Assembly: GCF_004216755.1 (NCBI RefSeq)
Contig: NZ_SGWZ01000003.1
Location: 1-64,000, forward strand
Reading direction: 5' to 3'
DNA: 64,000 nucleotides
DNA from: Kerstersia gyiorum
GTDB lineage: Bacteria > Pseudomonadota > Gammaproteobacteria > Burkholderiales > Burkholderiaceae_B
A model generated the notes under the pieces. The model ran no database searches, had not been told where the DNA came from, and was given only the letters and a program-made list of their open reading frames with translations. The number at the start of each line of letters is the position of its first letter. The first letter of the stretch is position 1. The position numbers were made by a program, and so were the translations under genes. Below, in pieces: positions 55,979 through 64,000 of the stretch.

Positions 55979-56120
55979 GTCGTTGCTCCTGTCGGGGGAT
56001 GAACAAACCTGCGGCTGGCGCCAGCATGATCCACGCTGGCAGGCTCGCGCGCCGCCCTGGTTTCGTGCAATCATTTTAGGGCCGGCCCGAACGATCTCCC
56101 TCTATTCCCCTGCATCATTC

Positions 56121-57050
56121 ATGACCTCTCGCCGCCACGCCTCTCCGGTCTTCCGGCCCGCATCCCCTGCAACCGCCAGGCTGTGCGCCCACCTGGCCGC
56201 CCTGCTATTCGGCCTGAGTGCAATCTTCGGCGCGCTGATCCATGCGGATGCCGTCACCATTACCTTCGGGCGCGCACTGTTCGCCTGTCTCGCCCTTGCC
56301 GCCTTTGCCTGCTGGCGTGGCCATGGACTGCATCAGCGCATGGCCCCCCGCCAGTTCGCCCTGCTCATGATCACAGGAATCTTGCTGGCGCTGCACTGGA
56401 TCACTTTCTTCATCTCCGTAAAAACCGGTGGCGTCGCCATGGCCACCCTGGGCTTCGCCAGCTTTCCTGCATTCATCGCGCTGCTGGACCGTTGGCTCTT
56501 CCGCGAGCGCATCGGCCGCAGCGAAAGCCTGTTGCTGGTGCTGGTCAGCGCCGGTCTGGTGCTGGTGACGCCTGCCTTCCATGCCTCCGACCAGGGCACC
56601 ATCGGCCTGCTCTGGGGCGTGGCATCGGGTTTCTCGTTCGCCCTGCTGGCTGCCGCCAACCGCCGCGCCGTGCACGGCTTGGCCGCGATACAGGTGGCGT
56701 TCTGGCAGAACACGACCGTAGCGCTGGTCCTGGCGCCATTCGCCTCATGGGGACTGATGCGACTCGACGGGCTGGACTGGCTGAACCTGGCCTTGCTGGG
56801 CATTTTGTGCACCGGGCTCGCGCATGGTCTGTTCGTGGCCAGCCTGCGCGGACTGAGCGCACGCGGCAGCGGCATGATTATTGCGCTGGAGCCCGTCTAT
56901 GCCATCGCCGGCGCCTGGTGGCTATTTGGCGCCCAACCTACGGGGCGGATGCTGGCGGGCGCGGCGCTGATCGTCAGCGCCATCGTGCTGGCCGCACGCA
57001 ACAAGGCGGCGGCACCAGCCGAGACAGCCGAACCACCGCCAGCTCCCTGA
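56121..57050 (+). CDS. EamA/DMT family transporter
   Basis: The 309-residue inner-membrane protein has ten hydrophobic helices in two EamA repeats (ALLFGLSAIFGAL..., LLWGVASGFSFALLAAANRR...), the second ending with the conserved LEPVYAIAGAWWLFGE-like helix. Such proteins export amino acids or metabolites; the substrate is unknown. ATG 56121 is chosen as the first start after the divergent promoter region. It converges on the YjgR-like ATPase with 24 nt between stops. Confidence 0.87.
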   Translation: MTSRRHASPVFRPASPATARLCAHLAALLFGLSAIFGALIHADAVTITFGRALFACLALAAFACWRGHGLHQRMAPRQFALLMITGILLALHWITFFISVKTGGVAMATLGFASFPAFIALLDRWLFRERIGRSESLLLVLVSAGLVLVTPAFHASDQGTIGLLWGVASGFSFALLAAANRRAVHGLAAIQVAFWQNTTVALVLAPFASWGLMRLDGLDWLNLALLGILCTGLAHGLFVASLRGLSARGSGMIIALEPVYAIAGAWWLFGAQPTGRMLAGAALIVSAIVLAARNKAAAPAETAEPPPAP

Positions 57051-57074
57051 CTTGATGCCGGCCCTGCCACGGCT

Positions 57075-58604
57075 TCAGCGCCGCTTGGACCCCATCAGCG
57101 AACCCAGAATGCCGCGCACCAGGGAATTGCCCATGGAACGTGCCGTGCTTTTCACTACGCTCTGGACCACCCCATCGCGCTTGCCGCCACGCGGCCCCGT
57201 CGAACCAAACAGCAACTCATTGACGGCCTTGAGCATGGGATTGCCGCCATCATCCTGCTGCGGCTCGGCAGCCGGGCTGGCCGCCTTGCCCGCTGGCGCC
57301 GCCGGCGTCCCTGCGACAGAGGTCACGGCCCGCGCAGCCAGGATCTCGTAGGCGGATTCCCGGTCAACCGCCTGACCGTAGCGCAGGTCCATTTGCGATG
57401 CCTGGCGCAGCGCTTGCCGTTGCATCACAGGAATGGGACCAATTTGCGAGCCCGGCGCACATATCCAGGCACGTTGCGTCACGCCTGGACGGCCCTGCTC
57501 ATCCAGCAGCGATACCAGGGCCTCGCCCACGGCCAGTTCGGTAATCGCAGCGGTGATATCCAGGCCGGGATTCGGCCGCATGGTCTCGGCCGCCGTGCGC
57601 ACTGCCTTTTGGTCGCGCGGCGTGAAAGCGCGCAAGGCATGCTGCACACGGTTCCCCAACTGCCCCAGTACCGTTTCCGGAATATCGGCCGGGTTCTGCG
57701 TCACGAAGTACACCCCGACGCCCTTGGAGCGGATCAGGCGCACGACCTGCTCGATTTTTTCCAGCAGCGCCGCCGGCGCATCGTTGAACAGCAGGTGGGC
57801 CTCATCAAAAAAGAACACCAGCCGCGGCCTGTCTAGATCCCCGACCTCGGGCAAGCGCTCGAACAGTTCGGCCAGCAGCCACAGCAGGAAGACGGAATAC
57901 AGACGGGGAGACTGCATCAGCCGGTCTGCGGCCAGGATATTGACCACGCCACGCCCCTGCGCATCCGTGCGCATCAGGTCCGCGATATCCAGCATGGGCT
58001 CGCCGAAAAACTGGTCCGCCCCCTGGCTTTCCAGGGTGAGCAGGGCCCGCTGGATCGCCCCCACCGACGCGCTGGACACATTGCCGTAGCGCGTACGCAG
58101 TTCCGCCGCCCTATCTGCCACGTTCTGCAACATGGACCGCAGGTCCTTCATGTCCAGCAACAACAGCCCTTCGTCATCGGCCACCCGGAACACCAGCGAC
58201 AGCACGCCTTCCTGGGTCGCATTGAGATTGAGCATGCGCGACAGCAGCATCGGCCCCATATCGGAGATGGTGGCGCGCACGGGATGGCCCTGCTCACCGA
58301 ACACATCCCAAAGCTCCACCGGGCAGGCGCCCCATTGGGGCGGCGGCAAACCCAGTTTTTCCAGCCGTGCCAGCAGCTTGGGCGATGCTTCCCCAGCCTG
58401 GGCCAGGCCGGTCAGGTCACCTTTGACGTCGGCCATGAATACCGGCGTGCCCAGCCGCGAGAAGGACTCGGCAAGCACTTGCAGGGTGACGGTCTTCCCG
58501 GTACCGGTGGCCCCGGTAATGCAGCCATGGCGATTGGCCAGCGCAGGCAGCAGATGGACATCCGTTCCGGCATTGCGGGCAACGAGAATGGGGTCGGCGC
58601 TCAT
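57075..58604 (-). CDS. HerA/YjgR-type ATPase (DUF853)
   Basis: A 509-residue P-loop ATPase of the FtsK/HerA group. Its motifs are Walker [12 protein letters not shown] near residue 30, Walker [40 protein letters not shown] (sensor/arginine-finger region) and a C-terminal [15 protein letters not shown]. YjgR proteins are widespread and of uncertain function, possibly acting on nucleic acid ends. GGGAAGAA precedes ATG 58604. No nurA nuclease is adjacent. Confidence 0.9.
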   Translation of the reverse strand: MSADPILVARNAGTDVHLLPALANRHGCITGATGTGKTVTLQVLAESFSRLGTPVFMADVKGDLTGLAQAGEASPKLLARLEKLGLPPPQWGACPVELWDVFGEQGHPVRATISDMGPMLLSRMLNLNATQEGVLSLVFRVADDEGLLLLDMKDLRSMLQNVADRAAELRTRYGNVSSASVGAIQRALLTLESQGADQFFGEPMLDIADLMRTDAQGRGVVNILAADRLMQSPRLYSVFLLWLLAELFERLPEVGDLDRPRLVFFFDEAHLLFNDAPAALLEKIEQVVRLIRSKGVGVYFVTQNPADIPETVLGQLGNRVQHALRAFTPRDQKAVRTAAETMRPNPGLDITAAITELAVGEALVSLLDEQGRPGVTQRAWICAPGSQIGPIPVMQRQALRQASQMDLRYGQAVDRESAYEILAARAVTSVAGTPAAPAGKAASPAAEPQQDDGGNPMLKAVNELLFGSTGPRGGKRDGVVQSVVKSTARSMGNSLVRGILGSLMGSKRR

Positions 58605-58790
58605 GGTTTCTTCCCGGGAAGCAAATAAAACGCAGTTTAGGGCTTTCACACCCGTGTCGCAGCCGACTTTCCCGTCTTTGACACAGGCGCAACCCATTTT
58701 CCGCATGCCTGGCCCAGGCGCGACAAGGTTTTCAATGACCCGGAACCGGGGACGCTGCTATCATTCGCCGGTTTTTCATCTCATGCGCCG

Positions 58791-58830
58791 CCATCCGTCC
58801 GGTACCTCTCCAGCGGTACCGGACGGATGG
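58791..58830 (+). promoter_or_regulatory. Strong hairpin in the amino acid permease leader
   Basis: CCATCCGTCCGGTACC (58791-58806) pairs perfectly with GGTACCGGACGGATGG (58815-58830) around an 8-nt loop, ending 16 nt before the GTG start codon. It could block ribosome loading, act as an attenuator or stabilise the mRNA. Confidence 0.5.
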
Positions 58831-58846
58831 CAATGCTCGTTTAGCC

Positions 58847-60361
58847 GTGACAACAAGCAGCCAATCTGCCCCACCCCAGACATCCTCTCCGCCCAACGGC
58901 GGCCTGAAGAGGGAACTCAAAGCCCGGCACCTGTCCATGATCGCCATCGGCGGCTCCATCGGCACCGGCCTGTTCGTCGCATCTGGCGCGACGATCTCCC
59001 AGGCGGGCCCGGGCGGCGCGCTGCTGTCCTACGTGCTGATCGGCCTGATGGTCTATTTTCTGATGACCAGCCTGGGCGAGCTTGCAGCCTGCATGCCGGT
59101 ATCCGGGTCCTTCGCCACCTATGGCGCACGTTACGTCGATGACGGTTTCGGATTCGCGCTGGGCTGGAACTACTGGTACAACTGGGCCGTCACGATTGCC
59201 GTCGACCTGGTCGCCGCCCAGTTGGTCATGGCCTATTGGTTTCCGGACGTCCCTGGCGTCATCTGGAGCGCGCTGTTCCTCTGCCTGCTGTTCGCCCTCA
59301 ATTACCAGTCGGTGCGCGGCTTTGCTGAAACCGAGTACTGGTTCGCCGCCATCAAGGTGGTAACTGTGCTGTTCTTCATCGGCGCCGGCTTCCTGATGGT
59401 GCTGGGCATTCTCAAGGGCGGCGAGCACAGCGGTCTGGCCAACTGGACAATCGGCGACGCACCATTCGCAGGCGGCGTCGCCACCATGATAGGCGTGGCC
59501 ATGGTGGTCGGGTTTTCCTTCCAGGGCACCGAGCTGATCGGCATCGCCGCCGGCGAATCGGAAGACCCGGCGCGCAACATTCCCCGGGCGGTGCGCAAGG
59601 TTTTCTGGCGCATTCTGCTGTTCTACGTCCTGGCGATTTTCGTCATCAGCCTGCTGATCCCCTACACCGACCCGCAATTGCTGCGCAACGAAGTGTCGGA
59701 CATCAGCGTCAGCCCCTTTACCCTGGTCTTTGAAAAGGCCGGCCTGCTCTCGGCAGCGGCAGTCATGAACGCAGTGATCCTGACTTCCGTGCTGTCGGCC
59801 GGCAACTCGGGCATGTATGCATCCACCCGGATGCTGTACAACCTGGCGCTGGAAGGCAAGGCGCCACGCATCTTCGCCCGCCTGTCGGTCAACGGCGTCC
59901 CGCGCTACGCACTGCTGGCCACCGCCGCCGTGGCCGCACTGTGCTTCCTGGCCTCCATTTTCAGTCCGAGCGCGATCTATATCTGGCTGCTCAATGCCTC
60001 TGGCATGACCGGCTTCATTGCCTGGCTGGGCATTGCCATCAGCCACTACCGCTTCCGGCGGGGCTATATGCACCAGGGCCGCGACCTGAACCTGCTGCCC
60101 TACCGCGCCGGCCTGTTCCCCTTCGGCCCTATCTTTGCCTTCGTGCTGTGCCTGATCATCACGCTGGGACAGAACTATGAAGCCTTCCTCAATGACCAGA
60201 TCGACTGGCTGGGCGTGGTCGCCACCTACATTGGCCTGCCGCTGTTCCTGCTGATCTGGCTGGGCTACCGGCTGGTCAAGGGCGGCCGCTTCGTGCGGCT
60301 CGATGAGATGACCTTCCCCGATTCGCTGTCGGGGCCGGTACCGCGCCGGCCCGGGAAGTAA
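58847..60361 (+). CDS. Amino acid permease (APC superfamily, LysP/GabP-like)
   Basis: The 504-residue transporter has 12 helices. The APC signature appears at the start of helix 1 (MIAIGGSIGTGLFVASG), followed by GGALLSYVLIGLMVYFLMTSLGE. GFSFQGTELIGIAAGESEDP and the ACMPVSGSFATYGARYVD loop are typical of basic- or aromatic-amino-acid permeases. The start codon is GTG at 58847 without a clear Shine-Dalgarno sequence and closely behind a strong hairpin. The specific substrate is not determined. Confidence 0.9.
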   Translation: MTTSSQSAPPQTSSPPNGGLKRELKARHLSMIAIGGSIGTGLFVASGATISQAGPGGALLSYVLIGLMVYFLMTSLGELAACMPVSGSFATYGARYVDDGFGFALGWNYWYNWAVTIAVDLVAAQLVMAYWFPDVPGVIWSALFLCLLFALNYQSVRGFAETEYWFAAIKVVTVLFFIGAGFLMVLGILKGGEHSGLANWTIGDAPFAGGVATMIGVAMVVGFSFQGTELIGIAAGESEDPARNIPRAVRKVFWRILLFYVLAIFVISLLIPYTDPQLLRNEVSDISVSPFTLVFEKAGLLSAAAVMNAVILTSVLSAGNSGMYASTRMLYNLALEGKAPRIFARLSVNGVPRYALLATAAVAALCFLASIFSPSAIYIWLLNASGMTGFIAWLGIAISHYRFRRGYMHQGRDLNLLPYRAGLFPFGPIFAFVLCLIITLGQNYEAFLNDQIDWLGVVATYIGLPLFLLIWLGYRLVKGGRFVRLDEMTFPDSLSGPVPRRPGK

Positions 60362-60422
60362 TGGCAGCCACGCCCAATGCCGGACAGTTGCCTGCCCGAC
60401 GGCGTCTCCCGGCGCATTTCCC

Positions 60423-60458
60423 TGACGCCGCAGGAGCGATTCTCCCCCTGCGGCGTCA
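60423..60458 (+). terminator. Stem-loop between permease and yebC
   Basis: TGACGCCGCAGG (60423-60434) pairs with CCTGCGGCGTCA (60447-60458), 61 nt after the permease stop and 52 nt before yebC. No T-run follows; it could be a Rho-assisted terminator. Confidence 0.5.
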
Positions 60459-60510
60459 AGCAAGCTAAAATCCCGGTTCTTTCCGTTTTTTTCCTTTATT
60501 TCAGAGCACT

Positions 60511-61242
60511 ATGGCCGGACACAGCAAGTGGGCTAACATCCAGCACCGCAAAGGGCGTCAGGACGCCAAGCGCGGCAAGATCTGGACCAAGATCATCCGT
60601 GAAATCACTGTCGCCGCGCGAGCCGGCGGCCCTGACCCGGCCACCAACCCCCGCTTGCGCCTGGCCTGGGACAAGGCCACCGACGTCAACATGCCCAAGG
60701 ACAACATCCAGCGCGCCATCACGCGCGGGGCTGGCGGCGCCGATGGCGCCAACTACGAGGAAATCCGCTACGAAGGCTACGGCATCGGCGGCGCGGCCGT
60801 CATCGTAGACGCCATGACCGACAACCGTACCCGTACGGTCGCCGAAGTCCGCCACGCTTTCGCCAAGAACGGTGGCAATCTGGGCCAGGAAGGCTCGGTG
60901 GCCTTCATGTTCAAGCACTGCGGCCAGTTCATCTTCGCGCCCGGCACCTCTGAAGACCAGGTAATGGAAGTTGCACTGGAAGCCGGCGCCGAGGACATCC
61001 AGACCGATGACGAAGGCGTGATCGAAGTCATCACCGCCCCAGGCGACTACGCTGCCGTGCGCGATGCCTTGCTGGCAGCCAGCCTGACGCCGGAAGTCGA
61101 CGGCATCATCATGAAAGCCCTCAACGAAACCGAGCTGACCGGCGAAGATGCCGTCAAAATGCAAAAACTGCTGGATGCGCTGGAAGCCCTGGACGATGTC
61201 CAGGAAGTTTTCACCACCGCAGTCCTGGACGAAACCGAATAA
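60511..61242 (+). CDS. yebC: YebC/PmpR family protein
   Basis: The 243-residue protein starts [22 protein letters not shown], the diagnostic N-terminus. Family members are described as transcriptional regulators and, more recently, as factors that relieve ribosome stalling at proline-rich stretches. It precedes purD, as in other betaproteobacteria. YebC and PurD are functionally unrelated; the adjacency is conserved gene order. Confidence 0.96.
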   Translation: MAGHSKWANIQHRKGRQDAKRGKIWTKIIREITVAARAGGPDPATNPRLRLAWDKATDVNMPKDNIQRAITRGAGGADGANYEEIRYEGYGIGGAAVIVDAMTDNRTRTVAEVRHAFAKNGGNLGQEGSVAFMFKHCGQFIFAPGTSEDQVMEVALEAGAEDIQTDDEGVIEVITAPGDYAAVRDALLAASLTPEVDGIIMKALNETELTGEDAVKMQKLLDALEALDDVQEVFTTAVLDETE

Positions 61243-61293
61243 GGCCGTCCACTCGCGCGGCCGCCCATGCGGCCGCCTGCAGAACAAGAAACA

Positions 61294-61319
61294 GCCTGCG
61301 CCCGGCAACGGGCGCAGGC
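61294..61319 (+). terminator. GC hairpin with GCAA tetraloop between yebC and purD
   Basis: GCCTGCGCCCG (61294-61304) pairs with CGGGCGCAGGC (61309-61319) around GCAA, a stable GNRA tetraloop. There is no T-run, so it is either a partial terminator or an mRNA-processing or stability element between the two genes. Confidence 0.45.
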
Positions 61320-61371
61320 CTTGGCAGCATCCTCCACGCTGGTCGTGGCAACCACCCTACTGATTCAAACA

Positions 61372-62667
61372 ATGAAACTCTTGGTCATCGGCTCGGGCGG
61401 CCGCGAACATGCCCTGGCATGGCGCCTGGCGCAATCTGAACGCGTCCACAAGGTCTATGTCGCTCCTGGCAACGGCGGTACCGCACTCGCCCGCAACCTG
61501 GAAAACGTGGATATCACGGATCCCGAGCAGTTGGCCGATTTCGCCCAGCGCGAACAGATCGCGCTGACGGTGGTGGGCCCGGAGGCGCCCCTGGCGGCCG
61601 GCGTGGTCGACGTGTTCCGCGCCCGCAAGCTGAAGATCTTCGGCGCCACCAAGGCCGCTGCCCAGCTGGAAAGCTCCAAGGACTACGCCAAGGCCTTCCT
61701 GTTCCGCCACAACATTCCGACGGCGGCCTACCAGACCTTCACCGACCCGGCCCAGGCGCATGCCTATATTGAGGCCCAGGGCGCACCCATCGTCATCAAG
61801 GCCGACGGCCTGGCGGCGGGCAAGGGCGTGGTCGTGGCGGAAACCCTGGAACAGGCCCACGAAGCCGTGGACGCCATGCTGGGCGACGGTTCGCTGGGCG
61901 CGGCCGGCGCCCGCGTCGTCATCGAGGAATTCCTGCAAGGCGAGGAAGCCAGCTTCATCGTCATGGTCGATGGCCGCAACGTGCTCGCCCTGGCCACCAG
62001 CCAGGACCACAAGCGCCTGGGCGACGGCGATACCGGCCCGAATACGGGCGGCATGGGCGCCTACTCGCCCGCGCCGGTCGTAACACCGGAAATGCACCAT
62101 CGCATCATGCGCGAAGTGATCCTGCCCACCGTGCAGGGTATGGCGCGCGACGGCATCCCCTACACCGGCTTCCTGTATGCCGGCCTGATGATCGCCCCGG
62201 GCGACGATCCGGCCCGCCCGATCAAGGTGCTGGAGTTCAATTGCCGCATGGGCGACCCGGAAACTCAGCCCATCATGATGAGGATCAAAAGCGATTTCGT
62301 CGATGTCCTCGAAAATGCTGTGGAAGGTACGCTCGACCAGGCGGAAATCACCTGGGATAGGCGCACGGCTATCGGCGTCGTGCTGGCAGCGGCCAACTAT
62401 CCCGGCGAACCCCGCCGGGGCGACGCCGTTACCGGCCTGCCGGCTGACAATTCCGATGTCATGGTGTTCCATGCCGGAACTCGCTACGACGGCCAGGATG
62501 TCCTGACCAACGGCGGCCGCGTACTGTGCGTTACAGCCCTGGGAGATTCGCTGCGCATTGCCCGCGATCTGGCCTATGACACCGTGGAGCGCGTCCATTT
62601 CAACGGACGCCAATACCGCACGGACATCGGCTGGCGCGCGTTCAAGCGCGGATCGGGCGCGGCCTGA
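61372..62667 (+). CDS. purD: Phosphoribosylamine-glycine ligase
   Basis: It catalyses the second step of purine synthesis, forming GAR from phosphoribosylamine, glycine and ATP. The 431 residues have the N-terminal [17 protein letters not shown] motif, the ATP-grasp segment [18 protein letters not shown] and the GARS signature [14 protein letters not shown] 61372 matches family starts. It is followed 29 nt later by hemF on the same strand. Confidence 0.97.
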   Translation: MKLLVIGSGGREHALAWRLAQSERVHKVYVAPGNGGTALARNLENVDITDPEQLADFAQREQIALTVVGPEAPLAAGVVDVFRARKLKIFGATKAAAQLESSKDYAKAFLFRHNIPTAAYQTFTDPAQAHAYIEAQGAPIVIKADGLAAGKGVVVAETLEQAHEAVDAMLGDGSLGAAGARVVIEEFLQGEEASFIVMVDGRNVLALATSQDHKRLGDGDTGPNTGGMGAYSPAPVVTPEMHHRIMREVILPTVQGMARDGIPYTGFLYAGLMIAPGDDPARPIKVLEFNCRMGDPETQPIMMRIKSDFVDVLENAVEGTLDQAEITWDRRTAIGVVLAAANYPGEPRRGDAVTGLPADNSDVMVFHAGTRYDGQDVLTNGGRVLCVTALGDSLRIARDLAYDTVERVHFNGRQYRTDIGWRAFKRGSGAA

Positions 62668-62696
62668 CCCCTACCACTTCCCGCAGGAGCCGCACA

Positions 62697-63608
62697 ATGC
62701 CGTCCATTCCCCTGTCCTCAGCCAGGCAATACTTCCTCGACCTGCAGCAACGCATCGTCACAGGCCTGGAACAAGTCAGCAATGAATCATTCCGCGAAGA
62801 CCGCTGGGACCGCGAGGAAGGCGGCGGCGGCATCTCCCGGCTGATCGAGGGCGGGGAGTTCCTGGAACGCGGCGGTGTGCTGTTCAGCCACGTCCAGGGC
62901 GCGACCCTGCCGCCCTCGGCCAGCGCCCACCGCCGCGAGCTGGCCGGCCGCCCCTGGGAAGCCATGGGTATTTCCATGGTGCTGCACCCGCGCAACCCCT
63001 ATGTGCCGACCACGCACATGAACGTGCGCCTGTTCGTGGCCAAGGCCCGGCCCGGCATAGACGACAGCGACCGCTACTGGTTCGGCGGCGGGCTGGACCT
63101 CACGCCCTACTACGCCTACGAAGAAGACGCCCGGCATTTCCACCAGACCTGCCACGACGCGCTGGCGCCATTCGGCGACGAATACTATCCGCGCTTCAAG
63201 GGCTGGTGCGATGAATACTTCTATCTCAAGCACCGCAAGGAAACGCGCGGGATCGGCGGTATTTTCTTCGACGACCTGGACGTGCCCGACTTCGACAGCA
63301 GCTTTGCGCTGACACGTTCCGTGGGCGACTGTTTCCTGCAGGCCTACCTGCCCATCGTCGAACGCCGCATCGGCCAGGAATACGGCCAGCGCGAGCGCGA
63401 CTTCCAGGCCTACCGGCGTGGCCGCTACGTGGAATTCAACCTCGTCTTCGACCGGGGCACGCTGTTCGGCCTGCAATCCGGCGGACGCACGGAGTCCATC
63501 CTGCTGTCCATGCCCCCTATGGCCCAGTGGCGCTATGACTGGCAGCCGGAACCCGGCACGCCGGAAGCGCGGCTGTACGAGTTCCTGACCCCCAGGGATT
63601 GGATTTGA
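62697..63608 (+). CDS. hemF: Oxygen-dependent coproporphyrinogen-III oxidase
   Basis: The heme-synthesis enzyme that decarboxylates coproporphyrinogen III to protoporphyrinogen IX using O2. The 303-residue protein has [17 protein letters not shown], the HMNVRLF and [12 protein letters not shown] catalytic segments and the signature [16 protein letters not shown] [24 protein letters not shown] lies seven bases before ATG 62697. Its stop overlaps the nadD start (TTGA). Confidence 0.97.
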   Translation: MPSIPLSSARQYFLDLQQRIVTGLEQVSNESFREDRWDREEGGGGISRLIEGGEFLERGGVLFSHVQGATLPPSASAHRRELAGRPWEAMGISMVLHPRNPYVPTTHMNVRLFVAKARPGIDDSDRYWFGGGLDLTPYYAYEEDARHFHQTCHDALAPFGDEYYPRFKGWCDEYFYLKHRKETRGIGGIFFDDLDVPDFDSSFALTRSVGDCFLQAYLPIVERRIGQEYGQRERDFQAYRRGRYVEFNLVFDRGTLFGLQSGGRTESILLSMPPMAQWRYDWQPEPGTPEARLYEFLTPRDWI

Positions 63609-64000
63609 TCACACCCGTTCACGCCGTTCCTTCTGAACCGCTGCCGCGCATCGGCCTGCTGGGCGGCAGTTTCGACCCCATTCACCTGGCCCACATTGCC
63701 CTGGCGCAGGCGGCCTTGTCGTACCTGCAGCTGGCCGGCGTGCAGTTCATTCCGGCGGCGCAGCCCTGGCAGCGCCGGCCGCTCCAGGCCAGCGCCGACC
63801 AGCGGCTGGACATGCTGCGGCTGGCCCTGGCAGGACAGGAACGGCTTTCCATCAATACCGCCGAGCTGGATCGCGGCGGCCCGACCTACACCATAGATAC
63901 CGTGCGGCAGTTGCCGCAGGACAGCCGCTACGTGTGGCTGTTGGGCACCGACCAGCTTGCCAACTTCTGCACCTGGCACGACTGGCAGGAGATCGTCGCC
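63605..64000 (+). CDS. nadD: Nicotinate-nucleotide adenylyltransferase (partial)
   Basis: The first 132 codons of NadD, which makes nicotinic acid adenine dinucleotide in NAD synthesis; the gene runs off the right edge. The nucleotidyltransferase motif [18 protein letters not shown] lies at residues 17-34, and the TYTIDT and WLLGTDQL motifs are present. The start is a TTG at 63605 overlapping the hemF stop by four bases, with AGGGA eight bases upstream; no ATG fits. rsfS would be expected next. Confidence 0.93.
   Translation, partial: MITPVHAVPSEPLPRIGLLGGSFDPIHLAHIALAQAALSYLQLAGVQFIPAAQPWQRRPLQASADQRLDMLRLALAGQERLSINTAELDRGGPTYTIDTVRQLPQDSRYVWLLGTDQLANFCTWHDWQEIVA

Overview
The window looks like chromosomal DNA of a GC-rich betaproteobacterium, most likely in the Alcaligenaceae (Bordetella/Achromobacter/Kerstersia relatives). 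This rests on the orn / M48 protease / rsgA and yebC-purD-hemF-nadD gene orders, the strongly G/C-ending codons and the style of the rRNA-type promoters at the left edge. No insertion sequence, phage, CRISPR array or plasmid gene was seen. Genus assignment is inference.

Layout. 1-1017: tandem minus-strand promoters of rRNA type firing off the left edge, then a long structured leader for rng (RNase G). 2.7-7.4 kb: a small six-cysteine exported protein, msbA divergent from a heptosyltransferase and a DUF218 envelope protein, then ribosomal protein L31 type B. 7.5-14.3 kb: a membrane glycosyltransferase coupled to a MATE exporter, orn, an M48 protease, rsgA and a CoA-type Nudix hydrolase. 14.7-19.0 kb: a 5-oxoprolinase operon with fused PxpB-PxpC and a fused biotin carboxylase/carrier. 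19.1-26.5 kb: a Fur-box-preceded fecI-fecR-TonB receptor unit ending in a large PKD-repeat lipoprotein.

27.0-33.2 kb: six tightly coupled genes (KAS III-like, extended SDR, metallo-beta-lactamase-fold hydrolase, PaaK/F390-type adenylating enzyme, PAP2 enzyme, fatty acid hydroxylase). These look like an uncharacterised lipid-type biosynthetic pathway. The last gene has an in-frame TGA followed by more coding-like sequence. 33.3-38.7 kb: an MFS transporter, a persulfide dioxygenase with a palindromic operator, a TetR repressor with a TetR-type operator, a small membrane protein, alkB, a gene-poor stretch and tRNA-Thr(CGT). A 34-bp repeat built from two inverted DnaA-box-like sequences occurs five times between 26.5 and 38.3 kb.

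38.8-52.7 kb is mainly core metabolism: purB, a GST, mnmA, an FAD oxidase, a DAHP synthase, tldD, a nitrilase-family amidase, a DUF4136 lipoprotein, pepN and fbp. The DAHP synthase is preceded by a Phe/Tyr-rich leader peptide, an intrinsic terminator and a competing antiterminator, which is the signature of transcription attenuation. 52.8-64.0 kb: an exported hydrolase fused to a YfaP-like domain paired with a lipoprotein, a quinone oxidoreductase, an EamA transporter, a HerA/YjgR-type ATPase, an amino acid permease behind a strong hairpin, then yebC, purD, hemF and the start of nadD.

The most interesting signals are the aromatic-pathway attenuator (45.28-45.42 kb), the six-gene lipid-like cluster (27.0-33.2 kb), the 34-bp DnaA-box repeat family, and the iron-regulated receptor / PKD-lipoprotein unit.
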